Source: Eubacteriales bacterium (GTDB lineage Bacteria > Bacillota_A > Clostridia > Lachnospirales > Lachnospiraceae). From it: DNA of 12,697 nt. Made by a program: the position numbers and the translations under genes. Location of the stretch: the NCBI GenBank assembly GCA_030527765.1, contig JAUNAE010000067.1, forward strand, positions 1 to 12,697. The letters run 5' to 3'. Of this stretch, positions 1 to 8,640 are shown in pieces; position 1 is the stretch's first letter; the number at the start of each line of letters is the position of its first letter. Under the pieces are notes generated by a model. That model worked only from the letters and a program-made list of their open reading frames with translations. It searched no databases and was not told the DNA's origin.

Positions 1-2592
1 TATTATAAAAAACTTCATCCAGCGGTTGTTTTAAGTAAAACTCAAAAAGTAATAGGTATTGATAAAAACGGACCCAACAATTCTTTTAATGTGCCAACAG
101 GTGCCGCTTCAACATGGGAACAATACAAGAAATCTTTGCTGCACACCATGGGACCAGCATCTGTAATCGACATTGAAAAAAGTTGTCACTGGGTAATGAA
201 TCACCTAAAGGAAGATACTGTCACATACGGTCCGGTAAAAGGGTTGGTTACAGGTAGCGTTCAATCGGGAAAAACTGCAAACATGGCTGGATTGGTCAGT
301 ATGGCTGCAGACTGTAATTGGAATTTTTTTATTATTCTTTCCGGTACAATTGATAATCTAAGAAAACAAACGAGAGATCGTTTCAAAAAAGATCTTAAGC
401 AAAGTGAGGGCATTCTTTGGAGAGTATTAGATTTCACTGGAGAGGATAAGAAATTTGCAGAGGGAGAACTTAAGTTAAATCCTTTAGGGAAAAAGACTTT
501 TGCCAATCGCTATGTTACGGTGTGCTTAAAAAATAAACGTCGTTTAGAATCATTGATTGAGTGGCTATATGATGACGAAAAACGAACTCAGAAATTAAGA
601 ATAGTTGTAATTGATGATGAAGCAGATCAAGCAAGTGTAAACACGGCTGAGATAACTCCTGAAGAAGAACAGGAGAGGTGTGCAATTAATCAGCTGATAG
701 TAAATTTAGTTAATGGGAAGAAAAGTGACGGTTCAGTTCCAAAAGTATCTTTTCAAGCTATGAATTACATCGCATATACTGCCACGCCCTATGCAAATGT
801 TTTAAATGAACGTCCAGGCGAATCATTATATCCCAAAGACTTTATTTGCACGCTTCCTGAATCAACAGAATACTTTGGAGCAAGAGTGATTTTTGGAAAT
901 GATGAAAAAGATTGTCCTGGTTTTGGAATAACCAGACCAATATCATCAGCTGAAGAAAAAGAATTGAAAAAGCTTCATAAAGGGCTCCAGACTTCTCTTC
1001 CGGTAGGAATGAAAGATGCAATAGCATGGTTTCTGTGTACCAGTGCATTTCAGAGACTCAATCATAAAGCGAAGAAAAAAAGCATTAGTATGCTGATACA
1101 TACAACATCAATTCAAAAACAGCATTTTAATGTATATGAAGCAGTGAAACTTTGGTTGGCTAATAGTTCGGAAGTCATTAGTGTATGTGAAGACATATAT
1201 AGTCGAGAAAAGGATTCTGTGACTAAAGCAGACCTTCAAGCGGCTAACCCAGACTACGGATATTTGGATACCATTGAAGAGACATACCCAGAATTTGCAG
1301 TCCTTTTGCCAGAGCTATATTCCCTTGTAAAGGATATCAGAAGTATCCTTTTGGATGATGATAAGAAACTTCAATATGGAAGCGGAGTCCATGTATGTGT
1401 TGATAATTGCAAGGCAAATAAGGAGGCAGAGGAAGGGACAACGCTTCGCATAGTGTATCCTACAGACGAGCAATTGGAAAGTATGGATAAGGCACCGGTG
1501 TTTATTATCATCGGAGGAAACACTCTTTCCCGAGGCTTAACTATTGATGGTTTAGTTTGTTCTTATTTTTCCAGAAATTCAAATCAGGCCGATACTTTAA
1601 TGCAGATGGCACGTTGGTTTGGCTATAGAAAAGGATTTGAACTACTGCAAAGAATCTGGATGACTGCTCTTGTTCAAAAAAAATTTGAAGCGCTTGCAAA
1701 AATTGATATGGATATGAAAGAGGAAATTGAACGATTTATGGAACGCGGGATATCGCCAGCCTTATTCGGTCCCAGAATTAGAAATATTCCTGAAATCAAA
1801 AGTTTTAGAATTACTTCGAAGAAAAAGAGTCAACAAGCAGAATATGATGACTTTGATTTCAGCGGTGATTCTTATGAGACAACGGATTTTGAAAATGGAA
1901 GCGTTTTAAAACATAACATTGATGTGACGGAAAGCTTTATCGATCAGATATCATCTGAAGTATCATTTGTGAAGTCAGAGACCGCAAAAGCATATGTTTG
2001 GAGGAATATAGCATTTAATACGATCTTGAATTCATTTGTGGCCAAATATGTGATTTCAGATAAATCGACTACGGGACTTAATGTAAATATACCAATATTG
2101 TGTCAGTGGATTGAAAAGATGAATGCTGATGGAAAGTATCGGTATTGGAATGTTGCAGTGGTAAATGGCGACAATCAGGAGAAACCATGGGAAATTCAAC
2201 CAGGGGTTTTTGTCGGTCAGATTGTCCGTACAAGAAAAAAGAGCGTTCCCGAGTGGATCGATATTGGTTCTTTGCGTTCTGGACGTGATGCATTGGCAGA
2301 TGTAAATGTTGAGAATCTTACTCCAGAAGAGAAGAAAATATTAGAAGATACTATAAAAAGCGGAAAGGATATTGTTTCTAAACGTTCAAAGTTGCAGTTG
2401 GATGATATACCTTTGTTGCTGATTTATAGAATTAAAAAAGATGGTGGAGAAACTAAAGTGCGACGTTTGAAAATGGATGCAGATTACGACATTATCGGAA
2501 TGAGTATAATCATTTCCGGAGACGGTATCGGCGGGAACCATGCTAGATCAATTCGCATAAATATACCAAAGCACTCCGAGGTAGAAGAATAA
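1..2592 (+). CDS. Z1-domain helicase-like ATPase (5' partial)
   Basis: Superfamily 2-like NTPase of the Z1 family, predicted motor or remodelling subunit of a MutL/MORC-associated restriction-modification system acting on DNA in the cytoplasm. The frame is open from base 1 with no stop, and the first in-frame candidate start is a GTG at 91 without a convincing ribosome binding site. I therefore read the gene as entering from the left edge; the true start lies outside. 863 codons are visible. Motifs: Walker A GSVQSGKT (253-276), Walker B VIDDEAD (607-627), helicase motif III-like TATPY (778-792), LSRGLT (1525-1542), and the arginine-finger region QMARWFGYR (1603-1629). The last two are hallmarks of Z1 proteins. 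The C-terminal part (from about 1750) has no motif I recognise. The stop overlaps the next start by one base (TAATG), implying translational coupling with the GHKL ATPase. Family call is very secure; biochemical role is inferred. Confidence 0.95.
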   Translation, partial: YYKKLHPAVVLSKTQKVIGIDKNGPNNSFNVPTGAASTWEQYKKSLLHTMGPASVIDIEKSCHWVMNHLKEDTVTYGPVKGLVTGSVQSGKTANMAGLVSMAADCNWNFFIILSGTIDNLRKQTRDRFKKDLKQSEGILWRVLDFTGEDKKFAEGELKLNPLGKKTFANRYVTVCLKNKRRLESLIEWLYDDEKRTQKLRIVVIDDEADQASVNTAEITPEEEQERCAINQLIVNLVNGKKSDGSVPKVSFQAMNYIAYTATPYANVLNERPGESLYPKDFICTLPESTEYFGARVIFGNDEKDCPGFGITRPISSAEEKELKKLHKGLQTSLPVGMKDAIAWFLCTSAFQRLNHKAKKKSISMLIHTTSIQKQHFNVYEAVKLWLANSSEVISVCEDIYSREKDSVTKADLQAANPDYGYLDTIEETYPEFAVLLPELYSLVKDIRSILLDDDKKLQYGSGVHVCVDNCKANKEAEEGTTLRIVYPTDEQLESMDKAPVFIIIGGNTLSRGLTIDGLVCSYFSRNSNQADTLMQMARWFGYRKGFELLQRIWMTALVQKKFEALAKIDMDMKEEIERFMERGISPALFGPRIRNIPEIKSFRITSKKKSQQAEYDDFDFSGDSYETTDFENGSVLKHNIDVTESFIDQISSEVSFVKSETAKAYVWRNIAFNTILNSFVAKYVISDKSTTGLNVNIPILCQWIEKMNADGKYRYWNVAVVNGDNQEKPWEIQPGVFVGQIVRTRKKSVPEWIDIGSLRSGRDALADVNVENLTPEEKKILEDTIKSGKDIVSKRSKLQLDDIPLLLIYRIKKDGGETKVRRLKMDADYDIIGMSIIISGDGIGGNHARSIRINIPKHSEVEE

Positions 2593-4682
2593 TGCTAGAT
2601 GAACTTATAAAAACAATGGACCACGGTGTTTCGTACGGAAGCGGAGCATTAAAAGCACTGCAAAATGACAGTTTGCCGGAACTGGATCTGCTTGTTAGAG
2701 AGGCAATACAAAACAGCTCAGATGCGTCATTGGGACAAGATGATGAACGTTTTGATGTTAATTTTAACGTTGGCGTATTTTCTCCAAGTGTTTTTAATGC
2801 TACCATGCCAAGCTTAATGTCAATTTTGAATAAAAGATACGCGGCTGCCAGTGCGGATTATCTTGAAATAAGAGATATGCGAACTTCGGGTTTGACTGGG
2901 CCGGTACGGTTAAGTGAATTAGATAGAGAAGACCATGGTAATTATTTTAAGCTTGTATTTGACACAGGAAAAGAGCAAACGGGATCAAGTTCTGGGGAAG
3001 CTGGTGGCAGCTGGGGATATGGAAAGAGTGTTTATTATAGAGTTGGTATTGGGTTAGTCATTTTTTATTCTCAAATAGAGTCGGATTGTGGAAGTGAAGA
3101 ACGATTAATATTTAGTTTAACAGAGCATGAAACTGAAAGTACATCACTGCTTAAGGAGATAAAAAATGATTCGGTTGGACGAGCTTGGTGGGGAAAAAAG
3201 GACCCTGCTTATCCCAAAGAATTATTGCCATTGACAAATCCAGAAGAGATACAAGAGATATTAGATATATTTGGAGTAAAGCGATTTAAAAAGGGACAGA
3301 CAGGAACATCGATAATTATCCCTTATGTGGATAGAATAAAATTGTTGGAAGGCATTTTCCCAGATGAATGCGGCATTTCTGATGATGAAAAAGCTATGTG
3401 TTCTTGGAAGGATAGCGTTGAAGAATATTTGGAATTGGCAATTCAGAAATGGTATGCACCAAAGATTTTTAACAAACATTTAACAGAGATTTCTCAGCAG
3501 AAATGGTTGGCTGTGAGGGTTAATGGGAATGCTATAAAAGACGATACAATGAGACCGTTTTTTCAATTGGTCCAGGAACTCTATACCGCAGCACTTAGTG
3601 CAAACGCTAATTTGAAATACGTATCTGAAAAGTTCAATGATATTGCATGTGTAGCAGTTCCTTCACAGCGTGTTGAGGGACAGAAGTCAGGTCATGTTGC
3701 TTATGTTCGAATAAAACAAGCGGAATTGTCAACGAATGGTAGCATGATTAAGCCATATACCTATTTGCGCTTGTTTAGTAAGAGTCCGCTGAACGATCCG
3801 ATTGTTATGTTTGCCAGAACACCAGGTTTGGTTTTAGATTATAAAATTGATGGCAAATGGGCAAAAGGGTTGATTAAGCCAGAGTCTGATGAAGAATTTG
3901 TAATAGCTTTTTATGTGCCGAACTGTTCGTTGAAACTAAAAAAAGATTCGGCTATTGGGGAATATGCAGGAAAATCATTTGGAGAATATTTAAGAAAATG
4001 TGAAAAGTCAGACCATATGGACTGGGATGATAAATCGAGCTTAACTATTGTTTCAAATATAAAATCGCAGGTTGTTGCTAAAATTAATTCGGGGTTAAAA
4101 AGCGAAGAACAAGTTCCGGTAGAAGGAACCGCTAGCAAGCTGTCGGGAAAACTTGGACGTAAATTGCTACCTAAAATGGGCTTTGGCAAAAAAATTGGTG
4201 GTTCAGGTGGAAACGGTGGATCTGGCGGTGGTGGGAAATCTGATAATTTACAGATTGGTCTCATTCCTACCATTAAAGATGACGGTATTGAATTGAAGTT
4301 TGAATTATCATTCAAAAATAATCGTAAGAGTGTTGATTTAGGATTATTTATTGAAACGGAAACTGGTGTAATAGATGCTGGTGCATGGGAAGATAATATT
4401 AGTAAACATTTTCCGATACAAATAACAAAAATAGAGTCTGTATCGACTTATGCAACCAATTCCAATTCGACGCTACAGATAAGTGAAGAATGTACGGATC
4501 ACTCTCCTGCGGTTAGTAGTGAATACACAACAATAGAATTGTTAAAGACAAAAAGTGGACTCAACTATGGGGGAGTCAGAATTACCAACACAATCAATAA
4601 TGCGGTTGTATCAGGAACCATCCACATTTATTCGGAAGATCGAAAATATGTGTGTGCAATCAAAGAGATTAAAAATTCGTAG
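2592..4682 (+). CDS. GHKL (MutL/MORC-like) ATPase
   Basis: ATP-binding protein of the GHKL fold (Hsp90/gyrase B/MutL/MORC), predicted ATP-driven clamp or conformational switch of the restriction complex. The Bergerat-fold motifs lie in the first 150 residues: N-box LVREAIQNSSDA with E37, N41 and D44; G1-type motif at 90-103 with D95 and SGLTG; glycine-rich lid GGSWGYGKS at 138-146. The middle (about 150-500) is a long transducer-like region without recognised motifs. Residues about 536-551 form a Gly/Ser-rich linker (4197-4244), followed by a roughly 145-residue C-terminal domain that looks beta-rich. Length is 696 aa. The start ATG shares one base with the preceding stop; a GAGG at 2578-2581 sits 10 bases upstream. 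It is followed 12 bases later by the next gene. MutL/MORC relatives usually dimerise on ATP binding; whether this one does is inference. Confidence 0.92.
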   Translation: MLDELIKTMDHGVSYGSGALKALQNDSLPELDLLVREAIQNSSDASLGQDDERFDVNFNVGVFSPSVFNATMPSLMSILNKRYAAASADYLEIRDMRTSGLTGPVRLSELDREDHGNYFKLVFDTGKEQTGSSSGEAGGSWGYGKSVYYRVGIGLVIFYSQIESDCGSEERLIFSLTEHETESTSLLKEIKNDSVGRAWWGKKDPAYPKELLPLTNPEEIQEILDIFGVKRFKKGQTGTSIIIPYVDRIKLLEGIFPDECGISDDEKAMCSWKDSVEEYLELAIQKWYAPKIFNKHLTEISQQKWLAVRVNGNAIKDDTMRPFFQLVQELYTAALSANANLKYVSEKFNDIACVAVPSQRVEGQKSGHVAYVRIKQAELSTNGSMIKPYTYLRLFSKSPLNDPIVMFARTPGLVLDYKIDGKWAKGLIKPESDEEFVIAFYVPNCSLKLKKDSAIGEYAGKSFGEYLRKCEKSDHMDWDDKSSLTIVSNIKSQVVAKINSGLKSEEQVPVEGTASKLSGKLGRKLLPKMGFGKKIGGSGGNGGSGGGGKSDNLQIGLIPTIKDDGIELKFELSFKNNRKSVDLGLFIETETGVIDAGAWEDNISKHFPIQITKIESVSTYATNSNSTLQISEECTDHSPAVSSEYTTIELLKTKSGLNYGGVRITNTINNAVVSGTIHIYSEDRKYVCAIKEIKNS

Positions 4683-4694
4683 GGGAGGTAGAAT

Positions 4695-5639
4695 ATGGAG
4701 AACTTGTTTTTCTATCCAACGATAAATGAAAAAATGTTGGAAGATGCAGGCTGTTACTGCAGTAACTACGAATTCAGCTACCTGATTGAAGGGGCGTATC
4801 ATGCACTAAAGGCAAAAGGCAAAAATACGATCAAGTTAGAAGATAGTCTGGAAAGTTGGAAGATTGAGTCGGATGGATTGCGAATTATTAGACAGGTTAC
4901 TGTTGAATATCCTCAAACATTTAAGGGGAAGGATGGGATTTCATGCAGTTCTGCGGAAATTGGTATTTGTATTATATGGAATAATCGTGAACTGACTCAA
5001 ATGGGATATATTATGCCAACGTCTGTTGTGAAAAGAGGGAACGCAGAAATATATAATTTCTTACATGAATTTCCAGCAGGTGAAATAAAAGGTGATTTGT
5101 CATTAGAAACGGTTGTGTACATAAAAAAAGCTGCAGAAATGGTTCCTGATGATGAGAAGCATCTTATTAATGAAGCAGGGGTAACTGTAGGAAACATAGA
5201 CGTCATTTCCCTTAGCTTTGATAATATGTATATGGATTTCCCGATTAAGGATATCAAGGAGAGTGGACAACCGCTTTGGTGGCTTGAACTTAAGCAATGG
5301 GAGGATCCAAGAAAAGACTCATTCGATGAGGACTGTGTTTGTCTGTATTTGAATTCTCACTATGATTATTGCCCCAAGGTCGGAGACACAATTAAGAATG
5401 TTGAATTACTTATAGAAATAATAAGTACTGCATACTTGATGATAATACAGAAGATAGATGATATGGGATACTTGAATGATACATTAAACGACGTGAATTT
5501 GGAGCCGGGAAGCATATCAAAGATTATATATTATTTTTATATCAGTTGCAGTGTTCCATTGAAGTATGAATCTATTGACTCTCTTCAGAAGTCAATTCGT
5601 CAAAACATTGAGGTAATGTTACGCGGAGGCGATGAGTAA
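4695..5639 (+). CDS. uncharacterised protein, third gene of Z1/GHKL cassette
   Basis: I do not recognise this 314-aa protein. It is a real gene: a strong GGGGAGG (4682-4688) sits 6 bases before the ATG, it fits tightly between the GHKL ATPase and the next gene, and its stop overlaps the next start by one base (TAATG). It has no signal peptide or obvious membrane segment. Visible features are two close cysteines near the N-terminus (GCYCSNYEF, residues about 15-23), a beta-rich-looking N-terminal half, an acidic stretch near residues 206-214, an aromatic patch PLWWLELKQW (about 193-202), and a helical C-terminal region rich in I/L/Y. Its invariant place beside Z1, GHKL and nuclease genes here suggests a structural or specificity subunit, or an adaptor. 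That is context only; no catalytic motif supports a reaction. Confidence 0.85.
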   Translation: MENLFFYPTINEKMLEDAGCYCSNYEFSYLIEGAYHALKAKGKNTIKLEDSLESWKIESDGLRIIRQVTVEYPQTFKGKDGISCSSAEIGICIIWNNRELTQMGYIMPTSVVKRGNAEIYNFLHEFPAGEIKGDLSLETVVYIKKAAEMVPDDEKHLINEAGVTVGNIDVISLSFDNMYMDFPIKDIKESGQPLWWLELKQWEDPRKDSFDEDCVCLYLNSHYDYCPKVGDTIKNVELLIEIISTAYLMIIQKIDDMGYLNDTLNDVNLEPGSISKIIYYFYISCSVPLKYESIDSLQKSIRQNIEVMLRGGDE

Positions 5640-6361
5640 TGATACAGTACAAAAAATTCACAAAAGCTCAGGGAAAAGAGTTTGTTGAGAATATAGATGG
5701 ATTGTCTGATGCTGCTTTTTCCGATTTGATTGCTCAATGGAATAAACATATAGTTGACGATTATGATGGATCATATGCTGAGTTGAGAAATAAAGTTATT
5801 GATACGTATGAACAATACAAGGCTCTCGGCGGTTATGAGATTGACATACGCGTTGGACTATGTCTGTATTCTGTTCTTAATGTAAAGAATGGATTTACAA
5901 CAGTTCTTGCAAATGATGATGATATTTGGCGATATTTATCATGCAAGGTTTTTCCTGATATCACGCATTTAAGATATCCTCCAAGTAAAAAGGACCAGAA
6001 CGAAGGCCATAGATTAAATCCTAAACGGTTTTATCTTCATACACGTAGAATTTGGTTAAAGACTTTGTGGTGGTACATTCATTTGGCTTGGCAAGGAACC
6101 GAAAATGCCACATATAGAGTAATAAAAGATTTTGGCACTGATACTATCAGTGATTTTATTGAACGCCCTGGCAAAGGATATCGACTTCCGTTATACCGAG
6201 CGTTGATGAAAGAATATTCATCCGTAAAAAATAAATCCGCAGATCTTTTTAACAGAATACAGAAACAAAATTTAGTAAATTGCAGGAATGTTGAGCCTGC
6301 ACTTACAGATGGAGCAGAACGCGGTTATGTAAAAAGACTGATTAAACAATCACAAGAGTAA
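5639..6361 (+). CDS. DUF6339-like protein of the restriction cassette
   Basis: A 240-aa cytoplasmic protein that resembles the family annotated DUF6339, found beside DNA cytosine methyltransferases in similar loci. This is recalled family resemblance, not a search, and the family has no established function. The most distinctive stretch is residues about 125-155, rich in Arg, Trp and Tyr (RLNPKRFYLHTRR, then WLKTLWWYIHLAW), which could be a nucleic-acid-binding or packing surface. The C-terminus is basic (ending KRLIKQSQE). The start is set by GGAGG at 5625-5629, 9 bases upstream, and it overlaps the previous stop by one base, so the two proteins are probably made in linked amounts. No nuclease or ATPase motif is visible. 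Coding status is secure; family name is moderately so. Confidence 0.85.
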   Translation: MIQYKKFTKAQGKEFVENIDGLSDAAFSDLIAQWNKHIVDDYDGSYAELRNKVIDTYEQYKALGGYEIDIRVGLCLYSVLNVKNGFTTVLANDDDIWRYLSCKVFPDITHLRYPPSKKDQNEGHRLNPKRFYLHTRRIWLKTLWWYIHLAWQGTENATYRVIKDFGTDTISDFIERPGKGYRLPLYRALMKEYSSVKNKSADLFNRIQKQNLVNCRNVEPALTDGAERGYVKRLIKQSQE

Positions 6362-6365
6362 GGAG
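6361..6365 (+). promoter_or_regulatory. ribosome binding site AGGAG fixing the nuclease start at 6376
   Basis: AGGAG begins on the last base of the preceding TAA stop. It lies 10 bases before ATG 6376, but only 1 base before the in-frame GTG at 6367, which is too close to be used. I therefore choose ATG 6376; the GTG start would add only three residues. Confidence 0.65.
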
Positions 6366-6375
6366 AGTGGACCAT

Positions 6376-7296
6376 ATGCTGGCACAACAAATCATTACAA
6401 ACTGGGATACCTCGGCAAAGGGATACGCCACAAAAATAGTTGAATTGTTTGATGCCGGCTATCCCGCTTGGACGATCAAGACAAATGAGCTATACGGTGT
6501 AGCTATTCCGCTGGAAAAGAATGTAGAGGTTTCTGAATGTTTTTCCGGAGCCAGATTGTACAATGAGTTGATCTATCTTAATGGATCAGAGCAACAAAAT
6601 GTATTATTGCTGACAACCGACAGATATGACATAAAATATCCGTTTTCGACCTTATGTGCCGAATTAATTTTACCAGGAGAACAAGGAGTTTTTCGTAAAG
6701 AGGTGGTAGCGAATCCAGTTTCTTGGTGGATGCAATGGAAAGAATTGCTTGGTAACCGCAACGTCGATGACAGGGTTTATGATGCGTTAGGAGAACTTTA
6801 TACATTGGCTTATTTGGCGAAGGTTGGGGAGCAGGCTGTTTGGAATGGCCCAAATTCCGCTACATATGATATAGATTGCGATTTGACATATTATGAAGTC
6901 AAATCAACAATTGCCAGGAAGAAAAGGCAGATTACATTGAGTAATCATTTTCAATTGGATCCGCCGGATGGGAAAAAGCTTAAACTTGTTTTGTGTCAAT
7001 TTGAACCTGCAACAAGTGGCTATTGTATAGATGGTTTGGTGGATGAATTAGTTACATATGGATATAGCAAGAATGACCTAAATGAAAAATTAGAACAGCT
7101 AGGCTTGGAAAAGAGGAAGTCATCTAGAAAACGATGCTATGATTTACACGCAATGATTATTTATGACGTAGATGATGATTTCCCTGCAATTCGAGAATCC
7201 TCATTTGTTGGAGGTATGCTTCCCAAAGGGGTAGAAACCATCACATATACCATTACGTTAGATGGGATAGATGGAAAAATAATAAAGGGACAGTAG
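6376..7296 (+). CDS. PD-(D/E)XK nuclease (DUF4420 type)
   Basis: Predicted restriction endonuclease subunit, the DNA-cleaving component of the cassette. Numbering from ATG 6376 (306 aa), the nuclease core is seen at residues 139-180: a helix with conserved glutamate (GELYTLAYL, E140), then YDIDCD (D165/D167), then the strand YYEVKST with E174 and K176. This is the D-(E)xK metal-binding pattern expected of the PD-(D/E)XK fold and matches the family named 'PD-(D/E)XK motif protein' (DUF4420). The N-terminal 130 residues (including SWWMQWKELLG just before the core) and the C-terminal 120 residues flank it without known motifs. It sits between the DUF6339-like gene and the methyltransferase, 8 bases from the latter, as expected for a nuclease/methylase pair. 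All catalytic positions look intact. Cleavage specificity cannot be read from the sequence. Confidence 0.9.
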   Translation: MLAQQIITNWDTSAKGYATKIVELFDAGYPAWTIKTNELYGVAIPLEKNVEVSECFSGARLYNELIYLNGSEQQNVLLLTTDRYDIKYPFSTLCAELILPGEQGVFRKEVVANPVSWWMQWKELLGNRNVDDRVYDALGELYTLAYLAKVGEQAVWNGPNSATYDIDCDLTYYEVKSTIARKKRQITLSNHFQLDPPDGKKLKLVLCQFEPATSGYCIDGLVDELVTYGYSKNDLNEKLEQLGLEKRKSSRKRCYDLHAMIIYDVDDDFPAIRESSFVGGMLPKGVETITYTITLDGIDGKIIKGQ

Positions 7297-7304
7297 GTAA
7301 TCGC

Positions 7305-8609
7305 ATGGAATATAAAACAATAGATCTGTGTGCGGGCATAGGAGGAATCCGACGCGGATTTGAAATGACTGGAAAATTTAAAAATGTGTTGTCTGCAGAA
7401 ATAGATGAATATGCTTGTGTTACCTACGAACATTTATACGGAGATAATCCTAAAAATGATTTAACTTCAGAGGAGTTTAAAGAAAAGGTAGCAAATACAG
7501 AATATGATATTTTGCTGGCAGGTTTTCCGTGTCAGACATTTAGTAGAGCCGGTTTACAAATGGGTTTTCGAGATACAACCAAAGGAACTATTTTCTTTTC
7601 GATTGCGGATATTATCTCCAGAACGCAACCTAAAGCGGTTTTTTTGGAAAATGTTGAAAACCTGATTTCGCATGATGGCGGCAGGACGATACAAACAATT
7701 GTTAATATTTTAGAGAATGAATTAGGCTATAGAATTATCGGAGTTACCTTAGATGAAAATGGAGAATATGCCTATACAAGGAAATCATTTATTCGAAACT
7801 CTAAAAATTTTGGTTTGCCACAAAACCGACCAAGAGCATATATTATGGCCTTTAGCAAGAAACAGTATGGTGCAGCAATAAAAATGCTTAATGAAGACCT
7901 TCCTGAAAATGGAACGAATTGTATAGCAAAAGATTTATCGGATATTTTGGAGCCGATTGTCGATGATGATTTTTATATGGCTCAGGGATATCTGGATACA
8001 TTAAAAAAACATAAGGTACGTGAAAAAGCAAAAGGTCACGGTTTTGGGTACATGGTTGTTAATGAGCCGGGTATTGAGCATCCAATTGCTAGCACTATCT
8101 TAGCAACAGGGGGCTCGGGCAAAGAAAGAAATTTAATATACCAGCCTAAAGCCGGTGTGGCCGGTAAAATGGTTGGATTAAAGAAAACACCATTGAATAA
8201 TGAAGGCATCCGCGTAATGACACCCACAGAGTGGGGACGTCTACAGGGCTTTATAGGATATGCATTTGTAGATAAGAACGGTATTGATACTTTTAGTTTT
8301 CCAGAGAAGACAACCAAGGCTCAACAATACAAGCAGTTTGGTAATTCAGTTACGATACCAGTCATCGAAACGATGGCAATGTTTATGCTGAGTTGTTTTG
8401 ATAAAATGAGTGATGGGCAAAAAGATGTGGTTATTCGAATGGCCGAAGAAAGAGAATATTTTACAAAACGAGATGTAATGGAGTCCTTGGGGATGATATC
8501 CGTTAATCAAGCGGGGTACCTGATTAAGAAACTCATTGATGAAGGGAAAATTCGACTTATCAATAGAGGGCGTTACTCAAAATATAGCATAATCAGAGAG
8601 AACGATTGA
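7305..8609 (+). CDS. DNA (cytosine-5-)-methyltransferase with C-terminal wHTH-like extension
   Basis: Transfers a methyl group from S-adenosylmethionine to C5 of cytosine in a specific DNA site, predicted to protect host DNA from the upstream nuclease system. Motifs are in canonical order: I, DLCAGIGGIRRGFE (residues 7-20); IV, AGFPCQTFS with catalytic Cys76; VI, ENV at 115-117; VIII, QNRPR at 173-177; IX, RLQGF at 312-316; X, GNSV at 346-349. The target-recognition region lies between VIII and IX (about 185-305). After the methylase domain, residues about 375-434 form a small helical/beta tail (YFTKRDVMESLGMISVNQAG, then a lysine-rich helix and RGRYSKYSI) that looks like a winged helix. Bare Dcm-type enzymes usually end soon after motif X. 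The ribosome binding site is weak (GGGA at 7287-7290). All key residues are present, so the enzyme should be active. Confidence 0.96.
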   Translation: MEYKTIDLCAGIGGIRRGFEMTGKFKNVLSAEIDEYACVTYEHLYGDNPKNDLTSEEFKEKVANTEYDILLAGFPCQTFSRAGLQMGFRDTTKGTIFFSIADIISRTQPKAVFLENVENLISHDGGRTIQTIVNILENELGYRIIGVTLDENGEYAYTRKSFIRNSKNFGLPQNRPRAYIMAFSKKQYGAAIKMLNEDLPENGTNCIAKDLSDILEPIVDDDFYMAQGYLDTLKKHKVREKAKGHGFGYMVVNEPGIEHPIASTILATGGSGKERNLIYQPKAGVAGKMVGLKKTPLNNEGIRVMTPTEWGRLQGFIGYAFVDKNGIDTFSFPEKTTKAQQYKQFGNSVTIPVIETMAMFMLSCFDKMSDGQKDVVIRMAEEREYFTKRDVMESLGMISVNQAGYLIKKLIDEGKIRLINRGRYSKYSIIREND

Positions 8610-8640
8610 TCTGATAAGCGTGAATGAAAAGGTGATATAA

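Noticed and set aside
91..93. GTG at 91 as the true start of the Z1 protein
   Set aside because: The frame is open to base 1 without a stop, there is no good ribosome binding site before 91, and the upstream codons read as a plausible protein, so the start is probably outside the window.
3911..4315. A 134-codon open frame on the minus strand, rich in proline
   Set aside because: It is the reverse complement of the Gly/Ser linker of the GHKL ATPase, which yields proline codons. It has no ribosome binding site and no recognisable domain.
5271..5301. ELK in an aromatic strand of the unknown protein as a second PD-(D/E)XK active site
   Set aside because: There is no properly placed preceding acidic residue in a strand and no supporting helix motif. 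A three-residue match alone is too weak.
8610..8640. Possible terminator or promoter between the methylase and the McrB-like gene
   Set aside because: Only 31 bases, with no inverted repeat, no T-run and no clear -35/-10 pair; it holds a ribosome binding site only.
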